This document shows positions 8,121 to 17,516 of a stretch of DNA of 64,000 nt, piece by piece (within the stretch, counting starts at the first letter, position 1; each line of letters begins with the position of its first letter). The stretch lies in NCBI GenBank assembly GCA_035565775.1, contig DATMRW010000027.1, positions 298,720 to 362,719 of the forward strand. The letters run 5' to 3'. A program made the translations under genes and the position numbers. Source of the stretch: PRO6 sp035565775. Its GTDB lineage: Bacteria; Pseudomonadota; Alphaproteobacteria; Rhizobiales; Xanthobacteraceae. The notes below the pieces were generated by a model that made no database searches, was not told the DNA's origin, and saw only the letters and a list, made by a program, of their open reading frames with translations.

Positions 8121-8624
8121 ATGGTCGTCGATCGATTGATCCAGTCGTCCGAATTGCGGGCGTTCGCAGGCCATTTCGCCACCGGCGTGGCGGTGGTGAC
8201 GACCAGCGATGCAAGCGGGGCATGCTATGGCCTCACGATGAACGCAGTGACTTCGCTGTCGCTCGATCCGCCGCTTCTCTTGATCTGCCTCGCCCATAGC
8301 TCGAGCACGCTGAAGGCGCTGCGGCAGAGCGGATATTTTTGTCTGCACTTTCTGTCGTCCGAGCAGCAGGCGATCTCGGACCTCTTCTCGAAAAAGACCG
8401 ATGACAAGTTTTCGACCCTGACATTCACGCGCGGCGATTTCGGCAGCCCCGTTCTGTCTGGAGTGATTGCCGCCAGCGAATGCGAGGTCACGAGCACATA
8501 TCCCGGCGGCGATCACACCATCGTCATTGGCGCCGTGAAGACCGTGGCGGCGCCCGGCGGCACGCCGCTCCTCTATCACCGCGGCCGATACACCCAGCTC
8601 GCCGAGCACAAGAAGATCGCGTGA
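8121..8624 (+). CDS. Flavin reductase of the flavin-reductase-like domain family
   Basis: 167-residue NAD(P)H:flavin oxidoreductase of the HpaC/NtaB-like fold. The ATG at 8121 is chosen because GGGAGG lies 4 bases upstream and the longer frame from 8043 adds an unlikely Cys-rich leader. Family features include the N-terminal HFATGVAVVTT segment, the ALTMNAVTSLSLDPP-like flavin loop (here GLTMNAVTS...DPP) and the C-terminal YHRGRY. Such enzymes supply reduced FMN to a partner monooxygenase, and an NtaA/DmoA-type monooxygenase lies two genes downstream. The pair should form a two-component system. The physiological flavin and pathway are inferred. Confidence 0.9.
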   Translation: MVVDRLIQSSELRAFAGHFATGVAVVTTSDASGACYGLTMNAVTSLSLDPPLLLICLAHSSSTLKALRQSGYFCLHFLSSEQQAISDLFSKKTDDKFSTLTFTRGDFGSPVLSGVIAASECEVTSTYPGGDHTIVIGAVKTVAAPGGTPLLYHRGRYTQLAEHKKIA

Positions 8625-8678
8625 GGCTCCATCCGTTCGCTCATTGATTGTGACACCAGCAAAACGGCGAGATCCCGG

Positions 8679-9905
8679 ATGGCCGATGCCATGGAATATC
8701 CCGAAAATGTTGCTTTGAGCGGGCGCGTAAAAATTCTGCTGGCGATCTGCGCATGTGTCGTCCTCTCGATGTCGACATGGTTCTCGACCGCAGCGGTGGT
8801 GCCGCAGCTGCGCGCGGACTGGATGATTACGGACACCTCCGCCGCGTGGCTGACGATTGCGGTTCAGATCGGCTTCGTCTTCGGCGCAGGGTTGATCGCC
8901 GTCACCGGCCTCGCCGACCGGATCATGCCGCGCCGGTTGATGGCGATTGCGGCGGTCGGCGCGGCGCTCGCCAATCTCGCCTTGGTCGGCGTGGCCAGCG
9001 TCGGCCCGGCGATCGTGCTGCGGTTCCTCACAGGCCTGTTCATGGCGGGCATCTACCCGCCCGCACTCAAGCTGGTGGCGACCTGGTACATTTCCGGCAG
9101 GGGCGTGGCGATGGGCGCGGTCATCGGCGCGCTCACATTCGGCTCGGCGTTTCCACATCTTCTGAATATCGGGCACGGCATTCCGTGGCGCTCGGTCATC
9201 GTCGCGACCAGCTTCGCGACGCTGGCAGGTTGCATCGGCATCGCGCTTCTCATTCGCAATGGGCCATATCCGTTTCCGCAGGTGCCATTCGAGCGCGGCA
9301 GGATCTGCGAGGCGCTGACCAATCGCGTTTTTCTTTTGGCGAGCGCCGGCTATCTGGGGCATATGTGGGAGCTCTATGCAGCGTGGTCGTGGATGCTGAT
9401 ACTGGTGCGGGAACGTCTGGGTGATGCCGTGACGAGCGAGCACTTTGCCGCGCTTCTGACCTTCGCCATCATCGCCGCGGGTGCGCCAGCCTGCGTTGCC
9501 GCAGGATATTTTGCGGATCGGTTCGGACGCATCCGGACGACGATTGCCTTGATGACCGCCTCGGGACTTTCGGCGGTCGCGATCGGCCTGACCTATTTTG
9601 CGCCGTTCTGGGTGTTCTTGCTTGTCGCCTTGATCTGGGGCGCCACCATCGTCGGCGACTCGGCGCAGTTCTCCGCGATCGTCACCGAGAGCGGCAACCG
9701 CCATTTCGTCGGCACGGCCCTGACGATGCAACTCGGCGCCGGCTTTGCGCTCACCGCGGTCACGATCTGGCTCGTGCCGATAGCGGCCAAGGTGATCGGA
9801 TGGCAGTGGACGACGCTTTGCCTCGTTCCCGGCCCGGCGCTTGGAATTTTGGCGATGCTGCGATTGCGGAGAGTGCAGGGCGCGGCACAGCTGGCTACGA
9901 ACTGA
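8679..9905 (+). CDS. MFS transporter
   Basis: 408-residue inner-membrane protein with about 12 hydrophobic segments in two halves. After the second helix pair it has a GLADRIMPRR loop, the MFS motif-A equivalent (G-x-x-x-D-R-x-x-x-R). A matching GYFADRFGR loop starts the second half near residue 270. It lies between the flavin reductase and its likely partner monooxygenase, with short gaps (54 and 24 bases), so it probably imports the monooxygenase substrate or exports a product. The sequence resembles the cyanate/nitrate-like and drug-transport branches only in general form. The start at 8679 has no strong ribosome-binding site; ATG 8691 is an alternative. Confidence 0.88.
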   Translation: MADAMEYPENVALSGRVKILLAICACVVLSMSTWFSTAAVVPQLRADWMITDTSAAWLTIAVQIGFVFGAGLIAVTGLADRIMPRRLMAIAAVGAALANLALVGVASVGPAIVLRFLTGLFMAGIYPPALKLVATWYISGRGVAMGAVIGALTFGSAFPHLLNIGHGIPWRSVIVATSFATLAGCIGIALLIRNGPYPFPQVPFERGRICEALTNRVFLLASAGYLGHMWELYAAWSWMLILVRERLGDAVTSEHFAALLTFAIIAAGAPACVAAGYFADRFGRIRTTIALMTASGLSAVAIGLTYFAPFWVFLLVALIWGATIVGDSAQFSAIVTESGNRHFVGTALTMQLGAGFALTAVTIWLVPIAAKVIGWQWTTLCLVPGPALGILAMLRLRRVQGAAQLATN

Positions 9906-9929
9906 ATTGCTCATGAAGCGGACAAAGCG

Positions 9930-11315
9930 ATGAAGAAGCAGATACGTCTCAACGCATTCGACATGAATTGCGCGGTCCATCAGTCGCCCGGGCTCTGGCG
10001 CCATCCGCGTGACCGTTCCACCCAATACGCCACGATCGACTACTGGGCCGATCTTGCGCGGACGCTGGAGCGCGGAAAGTTCGACGGAATCTTTCTCGCG
10101 GACGTGATGGGCATTTACGATGTGTTCGGCGGCTCGCCGGACACCGCGCTGCGCGGCGGCATCCAGGTTCCTGTCAACGATCCGTCGCTGATTGTGCCCG
10201 CGATGGCCGCGGTGACCGAGCATCTCGGCTTCGGCGTCACCTGCACCTTGTCCTATGAGCCGCCCTATCCGTTCGCGCGGCGGATGTCGACGCTCGACCA
10301 TCTCACCAAGGGCCGCATCGGCTGGAACATCGTGACCGGCTATCTCGACAGCGCCGCGAAAGGCGCCGGCCAGAACAGGCAGGCGTCGCACGATCAGCGC
10401 TATGAGATCGCCGACGAATACATGGATGTCGTCTACAAGCTCTGGGAGGCGAGCTGGGATGACGATGCCGTGGTGCGCGACAGGACGACCGGCGTTTTCA
10501 CCGATCCGTCAAAAGTTCGCCGCATCAGCCATCACGGCGAGCACTACCAGCTCGACGCCGTGCATCTGTCTGAACCGTCGCCGCAGCGCACGCCGGTGCT
10601 CTATCAGGCCGGCGCATCGCCGCGCGGCATGGGTTTCGCGGCAAAGCATGCCGAGTGCATTTTCGTCAACGGGCCGTCGAGCACGGTGCTCAAGGCAACC
10701 ATCGCAAAGGCGCGCGACGCCATCGCGCGGCAAGGCCGCGACCCTGCTGACGTCCTGATCTTCGCCGGTCTCACCGTGATCACCGGGCGGACGGATGAGG
10801 AGGCCAATGCAAAGCTTGAGGACTATCGCCAGTATATCGACCGCGACGGCGCGCTCACCCTGATGTCCGGCTGGACCGGGATCGACTTTTCGACCTACGC
10901 CAAGACCGACGCGATCAAACACATCCGCAACGACGCCATTCACTCGGCGGTCGATCGCTTCACCATTGCCGATCCGAACAAGGTCTGGACCATCGGCGAG
11001 GTGGCCGATTTCGTCAGCATCGGCGGCGCAGGCCCGGTGATCGTCGGATCGGCGACGCGCGTTGCCGATGAACTCGAGCGCTGGATGGCGGAGACCGGCG
11101 CCGACGGCTTCAACCTGATGTACACGGTGATGCCGGAATGCTTCATCGATCTCGTCGATCTGGTGGTGCCGATCCTGCAGGAGCGCGGCGTCTACAAGAC
11201 CGACTACGCACCCGGAACGCTGCGTGAAAAACTGATCGGCAAGGGGGCGCGCACCTCGCTGCCGCATCCGAGCGCGGTCTTCCGCAGGGAAGCAAAGCGC
11301 TTCGCCAAAATCTGA
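9930..11315 (+). CDS. FMN-dependent monooxygenase, NtaA/SnaA/DszA/DmoA type
   Basis: 461-residue luciferase-fold monooxygenase of the NtaA group, which uses reduced FMN from a separate reductase to oxidise nitrilotriacetate, dibenzothiophene sulfone, dimethyl sulfide or related compounds. Typical features are visible: the N-terminal LNAFDMN strand, LARTLERGKFDGIFLAD near residue 45, GWNIVTGYLDSAAKG near 130 (FMN loop), the SHHGEHYQLD insert and YQAGASPRGMGFAAKHAE near 226. Length matches the family (440-460). The flavin reductase 1.3 kb upstream is the likely partner. The substrate is unknown; C-N or C-S cleavage of a small organic is the general expectation. Confidence 0.92.
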   Translation: MKKQIRLNAFDMNCAVHQSPGLWRHPRDRSTQYATIDYWADLARTLERGKFDGIFLADVMGIYDVFGGSPDTALRGGIQVPVNDPSLIVPAMAAVTEHLGFGVTCTLSYEPPYPFARRMSTLDHLTKGRIGWNIVTGYLDSAAKGAGQNRQASHDQRYEIADEYMDVVYKLWEASWDDDAVVRDRTTGVFTDPSKVRRISHHGEHYQLDAVHLSEPSPQRTPVLYQAGASPRGMGFAAKHAECIFVNGPSSTVLKATIAKARDAIARQGRDPADVLIFAGLTVITGRTDEEANAKLEDYRQYIDRDGALTLMSGWTGIDFSTYAKTDAIKHIRNDAIHSAVDRFTIADPNKVWTIGEVADFVSIGGAGPVIVGSATRVADELERWMAETGADGFNLMYTVMPECFIDLVDLVVPILQERGVYKTDYAPGTLREKLIGKGARTSLPHPSAVFRREAKRFAKI

Positions 11316-11397
11316 GTCCTCACCAAACAATCCTTGCTCATCTGTTGTCCGGCCGCACCCCTTGCGACCATAGGCTTGCTTAAACGGAGACTTGAGA

Positions 11398-12630
11398 ATG
11401 ACGATCGATCGGCGCCGTTTCATGATGGCGACAACCTCTGCCCTTGCCGCTGTCGGTGCGCCAAAACTGGCCCGAGCGCAGTCCAAGCCGAAGATCAAGC
11501 TCGGCATCATCAGCGATCTCTCCGGCCCCAATCGCGACAACAGCGCGCCGTCGCTGGCATGCGCGCAGCAGGCGATCGAGGATATCGGCGCGAAGGATCG
11601 CGGGCTCGATGTCGAAGTTGTGGTCGCCGATCACCAGAACAAGCCGGACATCGCGTCGGTGATCGCGCGGCGCTGGTTCGATGTCGACGGCGTCGATTGT
11701 CTCGTCGATGTCTCGACCTCGAACACGGCGCTCGCGGTCAACAATGTCGCGCGCGAAAAGAACAAGGTAATGATGGTCGTCGGCGCCGCGACCTCCGAGC
11801 TCACCGGCGCGCAGTGCAGCCCGAACACGGTTCACTGGGCCTATGACACGTTCATGTATGCCAACTCGTCCGCCAAGGCGATGCTCAAGCAGGGCGGCAA
11901 TTCCTGGTATTTCATCGCCGCCGACTATGCGTTCGGCCAGGCGATGCGGCGCGATGCGACCGCGGTGATTAATGCGAACGGCGGCAAGGTCGTCGGTTCG
12001 GTGGCCTATCCTTTCCCCGGCACCAGCGATTTTTCGTCCTTCCTCCTGCAGGCGCAGGCGTCAGGCGCGCAGGTGCTCGGGCTGTGTCAATCGGGCGCCG
12101 ATACCTTCAACTGCATCAAGCAGATGAAGGAATTCGGCGTCGACAAGACCATGCGGCCGATCTCGCTGCTGATGTATGCCAACGAAGTGCGCCGCATGGG
12201 CCTCGATGTCGCGCAGGGGCTGCTGCTGACGGAGTCGTTCTACTGGGATCTCAATGATCGCACGCGCGCTTTCATGGAGCGCGTGAAGTCTAAGACGCCG
12301 GACAACTGGCCGACCTCGGCCAGCGCCGGGGTCTATTCCAACGCCTATCACTATCTCAAGGCGGTGCTTGATATGGGCGCGGCCGAAGCCAAGGCCGACG
12401 GTGCGGCTGCAGTGGCGCGGATGAAGGCGATGCCGACCGATGACGATGCCTATGGCAAGGGCGTCATCCGGGCTGACGGCCGCAAGATGCACCCGGCCTA
12501 TTTGTTCGAGGCCAAGAAGCCATCTGAGAGCAAGGGGAGCTGGGATCTTCTGAAGCTCGTCGGCGAGGTGCCGGCGGAAGAGGCGTTCCGGCCGCTCGAC
12601 CAAGGCGGATGCCAGTTCGTGAAGACGTGA
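11398..12630 (+). CDS. Leucine-type ABC substrate-binding protein, orphan, Tat-exported
   Basis: 410-residue periplasmic binding protein of the branched-chain amino-acid family (type 6). ATG 11398 is used because GGAG lies ~8 bases upstream. The N-terminus is a short Tat signal: RRRFM at residues 5-9, then a hydrophobic stretch ending ARAQS near 29. The mature chain starts with KIKLGIISDLSGPN, the usual first strand and ligand loop. No permease or ATPase gene of the Liv type occurs in this window, so it either feeds a transporter encoded elsewhere or acts as a sensor. It follows the monooxygenase by 82 bases and may bind its substrate. Confidence 0.9.
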   Translation: MTIDRRRFMMATTSALAAVGAPKLARAQSKPKIKLGIISDLSGPNRDNSAPSLACAQQAIEDIGAKDRGLDVEVVVADHQNKPDIASVIARRWFDVDGVDCLVDVSTSNTALAVNNVAREKNKVMMVVGAATSELTGAQCSPNTVHWAYDTFMYANSSAKAMLKQGGNSWYFIAADYAFGQAMRRDATAVINANGGKVVGSVAYPFPGTSDFSSFLLQAQASGAQVLGLCQSGADTFNCIKQMKEFGVDKTMRPISLLMYANEVRRMGLDVAQGLLLTESFYWDLNDRTRAFMERVKSKTPDNWPTSASAGVYSNAYHYLKAVLDMGAAEAKADGAAAVARMKAMPTDDDAYGKGVIRADGRKMHPAYLFEAKKPSESKGSWDLLKLVGEVPAEEAFRPLDQGGCQFVKT

Positions 12631-12684
12631 GGCTTGCGCCTGCATCGCTTCTTGCGTGTGAAGCAGGCGAGCATGCTAAAATCC

Positions 12685-12710
12685 TCGACCGGCCTCGCGC
12701 CGGTCGATTT
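12685..12710 (+). terminator. Terminator after orphan binding-protein gene
   Basis: Perfect 9-base stem TCGACCGGC / GCCGGTCGA with loop CTCGC, followed by TTTG. It lies 55 bases after the binding-protein stop codon and before the LysR gene, so it separates the two transcripts. Confidence 0.65.
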
Positions 12711-12779
12711 GTGTCTCGGGTAATCGCAGGCCTGACCGTTGTAAACGGCGGGGCGACGAACTGAACGGATAGGCCGCGA

Positions 12780-13691
12780 ATGAACATTCGCCAGCTCGAA
12801 ACCTTTGTGTCCATCGTGCGCCTCGGCAGCTTCAGCGCCGCCGCAGAGAGTCTCAATGCAACGCAGTCGACCGTTTCTGCGCGGATTCAGGAACTGGAGC
12901 AGACGCTCGGCGTGTTGCTGTTCGATCGCGGCACGCGGCGGCCGCAGCTCACCGCAAAGGGGCGCGAGCTGATCGCCTATGCCGATCGCGCGGTCGAGCT
13001 GTTCGCGGAGATCAAGTACAAGGTCGGGGCGGCCGAAGAGCTTTCCGGCGTGGTGCGGATGGGGGTTGCCGAGCTGATCGCGGTGACCTGGTTGCCGGAT
13101 CTCGTTGCGGCGATGCGCCAGCGGTTTCCGCGGCTCGTGTTGCAGCTCGAGGTCGATCTCAATCCCGATCTGTTTGCCAAGCTCAATGAGGGCAAGCTCG
13201 ATATCGCGATGGTCGCAGGCCCGGTTTCCGGCATGCCATACGAGGCGCGCGATGTCGGCAGCGTGCAATTCGCATGGATGGCGAGCGGGGCACTCGATCT
13301 GCCGGCCAAGGTGTGGACGCCGGAGGATCTGGCAGAACTCCCGATGATCTACCAGGGCACTGAGTCATACACGCGGCAGCTCATGCGCAAATGGCTCGGC
13401 AGCAACAACGATCACGAACCGCATTCAATTTGCAACAGCATGGGCGGCATCGCCTCGCTCGCGACGGCGGGCGTCGGCGTCGGCTTTCTGCCGTTGCAGT
13501 TCTACGCCGATCACCTTGCGTCCGGAAAGCTGCAGAAGCTGGAGACCGACCCGCCGCCGCCGCAGATGCGGTTTGCTGTCATCTATCCGGCACGTCAGAA
13601 CCTGCCGGTGATGGAGTTGCTCGCCGACCTTGCAGCGGAGGTGAGCACGTTCGACCTCACCACGCATGAAAAAGGGCAGGCGGAAAACTGA
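12780..13691 (+). CDS. LysR-family transcriptional regulator
   Basis: 303-residue LysR protein. The N-terminal winged helix-turn-helix occupies residues ~1-60 (MNIRQLETFV, then SFSAAAESLNATQSTVSARI and LFDRGTRRPQLT). The remainder is the periplasmic-binding-protein-like effector domain, with an LDIAMVAGP strand near residue 140 and GIASLATAGVGVGFLP near 221. It lies downstream of, and on the same strand as, the monooxygenase cluster and may regulate it; this is inference from position. Its effector is unknown. The stop codon lies inside a hairpin that probably ends transcription. Confidence 0.92.
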   Translation: MNIRQLETFVSIVRLGSFSAAAESLNATQSTVSARIQELEQTLGVLLFDRGTRRPQLTAKGRELIAYADRAVELFAEIKYKVGAAEELSGVVRMGVAELIAVTWLPDLVAAMRQRFPRLVLQLEVDLNPDLFAKLNEGKLDIAMVAGPVSGMPYEARDVGSVQFAWMASGALDLPAKVWTPEDLAELPMIYQGTESYTRQLMRKWLGSNNDHEPHSICNSMGGIASLATAGVGVGFLPLQFYADHLASGKLQKLETDPPPPQMRFAVIYPARQNLPVMELLADLAAEVSTFDLTTHEKGQAEN

Positions 13692-13703
13692 TCCGACCTG
13701 CCC
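13674..13703. terminator. Bidirectional terminator-like hairpin between lysR-type gene and tex
   Basis: GGGCAGG-CGGA pairs with TCCG-A-CCTGCCC (11 pairs, one bulged A, loop AAACTGA). An AAA precedes and GGTTT follows, so it could serve both convergent genes. Its left arm overlaps the last codons of the LysR gene. Confidence 0.6.
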
Positions 13704-13727
13704 GGTTTCAATCGGCGAAAGCTGAAA

Positions 13728-16082
13728 TCAGCGCGTCTTGCCGTTGTTGCGTTCGGCCGCGCGCCGCAAGGCGTCGGCCAGCGCGCCGCCGCCGCTGTTT
13801 CCGCCGCCGCCTGAGCTGAAGCCGCCGCGACCGCCGCCCGACGACATGTGCTTGCGGGTATCGTTGCGCGAAGCGCCCTGCGAGGTCCGTTCGACCTTGC
13901 TGCCCGGCTCATCGTCGAGCCGCAGCGACAGGCCGATGCGCTTGCGTGGCACATCGACCTCGAGCACCTTGACGCGCACGATGTCGCCCGGCTTCACCAC
14001 CTCGCGCGGGTCCTTGATGAAGGTGCGCGACATCGCCGAGATGTGCACCAGCCCGTCCTGATGGACGCCGATGTCAACGAACGCGCCGAAGGCGGCGACG
14101 TTGGTGACGGCGCCTTCGAGGATCATGCCGGGCTTGAGGTCGTTGAGGGTTTCGACGCCTTCCTTGAATTCCGCGGCCTTGAACTGCGGGCGCGGGTCGC
14201 GGCCCGGCTTCTCCAGTTCGCGCAAAATATCGGTGACGGTCGGCAGACCAAAGGTTTCGTCGACGAAGGTCTGCGGCTTGAGTTTGCGCAGCACCTCGCC
14301 ATTGCCGATGACCAGCTTGATGTCGCTCTTGGTCGCTTCGAGAATCCGGCGCACCACGGGATAGGCTTCCGGGTGAACGCCGGAGGCGTCGAGCGGGTCG
14401 TCGCCGTTGGCGATGCGCAGGAAGCCGGCGCACTGTTCGAATGCCTTCGGGCCGAGGCGCGGCACGTCCTTGAGCGCCTTGCGCGAGCGGAACGGGCCGT
14501 TGCTGTCACGATGCTGCACGATGTTCTGGGCAAGTGTCGAACCGATGCCGGACACGCGGGCCAGCAGTGGCGCGGATGCGGTGTTGAGGTCGACGCCGAC
14601 GGCGTTCACGCAGTCTTCGACCACGGCATCGAGCGAGCGCGACAGCTTGGATTCGCTGAGGTCGTGCTGGTACTGGCCGACGCCGATCGACTTCGGATCG
14701 ATCTTGACGAGTTCGGCGAGCGGATCTTGCAGGCGGCGGGCGATCGAGACTGCGCCGCGCAAGGTGACGTCGAGATCGGGCAGTTCTTCGGAGGCGAAGG
14801 CCGAGGCCGAATAGACCGATGCGCCGGCTTCCGAGACGACGATTTTCGACATCTTGGCTTCCGGCATCAGGCGCACCAGCTCGGTGGCGAGTTTGTCGGT
14901 TTCGCGCGACGCCGTGCCGTTGCCGATGGCGATGAGCTCGACGTTGTGATCACGCGCGAGCCTTGCGAGGATCGCGAGCGACTCGTCCCAGCGGCGCTGC
15001 GGCTCATGCGGAAAGATGGCCGAGGTCGCGACCACCTTGCCGGTGGCATCGACGACGGCGACCTTGACGCCGGTGCGATAGCCGGGGTCGAGGCCCATCG
15101 TCGCGCGGGCGCCGGCCGGTGCGGCGAGCAGAAGGTCGCGCAGATTGGCGGCGAACACGCGCACGGCCTCCTGCTCGGCCTCGTTCCAGAGCCGCATGCG
15201 CAGATCGATGTTGAGGTTGATCTGGATCTTGGTGCGCCATGCCCAGCGGACGGTGTCGGTCAGCCATTTGTCGGCAGGGCGACCGCGGTCGGCAATGCCG
15301 AAGCGCTGTGCGATGCGCAGTTCGAACGACGTCGGACCGCTGTGTCCCGGCGCCAGTTCCTCCGGCTGGACCGAGAGGTCGAGCACTTCTTCCTTTTCGC
15401 CGCGGAACAGCGCGAGGATGCGGTGCGAGGGCAGCTTGGACAACGGTTCGCTGAATTCAAAATAGTCGCTGAACTTCGCGCCCGCTTCCTTCTTGCCGTC
15501 GCGAAGCTTCGACATCATCGTGCCGCTCGACCACAGCTGCTCGCGCAGCACGCCGATCAGGTCGGCATCTTCGGCGAAACGCTCGACCAGAATAGCGCGA
15601 GCGCCGTCGAGGGCGGCGGCCGCATCGGCAACCTGCTTGTCGGCATTGACGTATTCGGCGGCGACGGCCTGCGGATCGCTGTCGGGCTGCGTCAGAAGAA
15701 GATCGGCGAGCGGCTCGAGGCCGGCTTCCTTGGCGACTTCGGCCTTGGTGCGGCGCTTCGGCTTGAAGGGCAGATAGATATCCTCAAGGCGGCTCTTGCT
15801 GTCGGCGGCGAGAATCGCGGCTTCCAGCGCGGCGTCGAGCTTGCCCTGCTCCTGAATCGATTTGAGGATCACGGCGCGGCGATCTTCGAGTTCGCGCAGA
15901 TAGGAGAGCCGCTCTTCGAGCGTGCGGAGCTGCGCATCGTCGAGCGCGCCGGTGACTTCCTTGCGGTAGCGGGCAATGAAGGGAACCGTGGCGCCGCCAT
16001 CAAGCAATTCAATGGCAGCGAGAGTCTGCTGCTCGCGAACGCCCAATTCTTCTGCGATTCGTCCGTGAATTGTTTTGGTCAA
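13728..16082 (-). CDS. tex: Tex family RNA-binding transcription accessory protein
   Basis: 784-residue Tex protein, the usual length. It has the N-terminal helical Tex domain (ATVPFIARYRKE near residue 31), the YqgF/RNase-H-like domain (GLDPGYRTGVKVAVVD near 330), helix-hairpin-helix segments (ISGIGSTLAQNIV near 515) and a C-terminal S1 RNA-binding domain (residues ~655-725; GAFVDIGVHQDGLVHIS). The last ~50 residues are Gly/Ser/Arg-rich and look unstructured. Tex binds nucleic acid in the cytoplasm and is linked to transcript quality and stress. It follows the AraC gene on the same strand after 164 bases. Confidence 0.96.
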   Translation of the reverse strand: MTKTIHGRIAEELGVREQQTLAAIELLDGGATVPFIARYRKEVTGALDDAQLRTLEERLSYLRELEDRRAVILKSIQEQGKLDAALEAAILAADSKSRLEDIYLPFKPKRRTKAEVAKEAGLEPLADLLLTQPDSDPQAVAAEYVNADKQVADAAAALDGARAILVERFAEDADLIGVLREQLWSSGTMMSKLRDGKKEAGAKFSDYFEFSEPLSKLPSHRILALFRGEKEEVLDLSVQPEELAPGHSGPTSFELRIAQRFGIADRGRPADKWLTDTVRWAWRTKIQINLNIDLRMRLWNEAEQEAVRVFAANLRDLLLAAPAGARATMGLDPGYRTGVKVAVVDATGKVVATSAIFPHEPQRRWDESLAILARLARDHNVELIAIGNGTASRETDKLATELVRLMPEAKMSKIVVSEAGASVYSASAFASEELPDLDVTLRGAVSIARRLQDPLAELVKIDPKSIGVGQYQHDLSESKLSRSLDAVVEDCVNAVGVDLNTASAPLLARVSGIGSTLAQNIVQHRDSNGPFRSRKALKDVPRLGPKAFEQCAGFLRIANGDDPLDASGVHPEAYPVVRRILEATKSDIKLVIGNGEVLRKLKPQTFVDETFGLPTVTDILRELEKPGRDPRPQFKAAEFKEGVETLNDLKPGMILEGAVTNVAAFGAFVDIGVHQDGLVHISAMSRTFIKDPREVVKPGDIVRVKVLEVDVPRKRIGLSLRLDDEPGSKVERTSQGASRNDTRKHMSSGGGRGGFSSGGGGNSGGGALADALRRAAERNNGKTR

Positions 16083-16246
16083 GCGCGCACCTGTCGTTGA
16101 ATCGAAGTTCTCGTCGTGTCGTAGAGGAGGCGCTTATCGCCCATCGGCGGCCGGTTCATCAATCCCGCTGCGGGGCAAAAACCAAGCTGTGGATGAGGGG
16201 GCGATTCGCGCTTTGCACCCTCGAATCGCTGCCCGGCGGGGCAACT

Positions 16247-17191
16247 TTAAGGCCAAGCGGCGAATGTCGGCCCGCGCTGGATCTGTTCCAGCCGCGCGCT
16301 GCGGCGATAGGCGCCGGGAGAAATACCCTGATATTTGCGGAAGAAGCGGTTGAAGTAGCCGGGATCGCGAAAGCCGAGGCCGTAGCCGATCTGCTCGACC
16401 GGCAGATCCAGTTGCAACAGGCGGGTGCGCGCCTCGTGCGCGAGCCGCTGATGCACAATGGTCCGTGGGCTGAGGCCTTTCTCGCGCTTGCAGTGGGCAT
16501 GGAGGCGATCGGTGGTGACGCCGAGCGCCGCCGCATAGCGCGCAATCGGCCAGCCTTCGCGAAAATGCAGCTCGACCATTTGCAGAAAATTCCCGACGAG
16601 GCGCGGGCCATCGCCGCGCTGCGCGCTGTCATGCTCGGCCTCGTCGGCGGCAACGGAGCGCCAGAGCAAGAGGCAGAGCAGCAAGGCGTGTGACGAGAGC
16701 AGCGTCTGGCTGCCGGGGCCGGGCGTGCGCAATTCGCGCCTGAGCGCGAGGCATGATGCGGCGATGGCGTCGCGAGTGGGCTGAATGCGATCGTCCCCGA
16801 TCAGCACGAACCGATCGATGGTCCGGCGGAGCTGGATCGCTTCGGGGCTGCTGGCGACCGTCCGGGTCAAAAAATCTTCCGATATGGCGATGAAGGAGCC
16901 CCGCCCACCGGCCTCGACCTGCAGGCTGCCTTCGAGGTCGCTCGGCAGCCACAGCATCGCAGGGGCCTTGAAGGCGATGGCGGTGCCGCGAAGGACCGCC
17001 GTACCCGTCCCGTTTTCGAGGAACAGAAGATGCGCGCGCGGGGCGTCGTTCTGGCGGATGACGCGGTGATAAGGGGCGAGGCCACTCGAAAACCGGTCGG
17101 CGAGAAGCGCCGGGGCAAATGACAAAGCGGGGTCGTTCGGCAATGCCGCTCTGGGCGGCAGGTCGAACAACTCGGCCGTTGACTGGGACAA
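16247..17191 (-). CDS. AraC-family transcriptional regulator
   Basis: 314-residue regulator with an N-terminal ligand/cupin-like region and two C-terminal helix-turn-helix motifs (residues ~215-305). The second motif carries the family signature: IGYGLGFRDPGYFNRFFRKYQGISP. The start is taken as TTG 17191, because GGAGG ends 7 bases upstream; the frame runs on to another TTG at 17212. It is divergent from the aldehyde dehydrogenase at 17517, the usual position for a local activator, and may also act on the TRAP transporter. The effector is probably an aromatic compound if the dehydrogenase is vanillin-like; that is inference. Confidence 0.88.
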   Translation of the reverse strand: MSQSTAELFDLPPRAALPNDPALSFAPALLADRFSSGLAPYHRVIRQNDAPRAHLLFLENGTGTAVLRGTAIAFKAPAMLWLPSDLEGSLQVEAGGRGSFIAISEDFLTRTVASSPEAIQLRRTIDRFVLIGDDRIQPTRDAIAASCLALRRELRTPGPGSQTLLSSHALLLCLLLWRSVAADEAEHDSAQRGDGPRLVGNFLQMVELHFREGWPIARYAAALGVTTDRLHAHCKREKGLSPRTIVHQRLAHEARTRLLQLDLPVEQIGYGLGFRDPGYFNRFFRKYQGISPGAYRRSARLEQIQRGPTFAAWP

Positions 17192-17516
17192 TCTGCCGCC
17201 TCCAACCGACAAGGATCACACGTTTCGTACAATCTTTCCCCGGTTCTGTCCAATTCACACAAAAAGTCTCGCGGATAAGCTCCTCCCGTCGAGAGCCGCA
17301 CGGGCATCCGGCGAAGATTTTTCCGGGAGGACAGCATGTTGATACCGGCGAGCCGCCTTGAGGCGGGGCTGCGTTGTGCAGGCGCATCGCCGCAGCCATG
17401 GGGGCGATCTCCCAGCCAATTTTTTGTGATCGAGCGCCTTATGTGCCGCGCGAGTGACGCGCTGAAGGCCCGCGAACCATTCAACGCCTGAAATTCAAAG
17501 CGACAGGGAGAACACC
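17192..17516. promoter_or_regulatory. Divergent promoter region, araC-type gene / aldehyde dehydrogenase
   Basis: 325 bases without a credible gene. It must hold both promoters and the AraC site. The plus-strand ribosome-binding site AGGGAG at 17505-17510 sets the GTG start of the dehydrogenase. I could not identify a clear -35/-10 pair or a convincing direct repeat for the AraC protein. Confidence 0.5.

Noticed and set aside
8073..10391. 772-codon open frame on the minus strand across the flavin reductase and MFS genes
   Set aside because: It is antisense to three genes with clear family motifs and its product is Arg/His/Gly/Asp-rich without any recognisable domain, as expected for a high-GC shadow.
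13848..16100. 750-codon open frame on the plus strand opposite tex
   Set aside because: Complete overlap with a well-supported tex gene; the translation has shadow-type composition and no motif.
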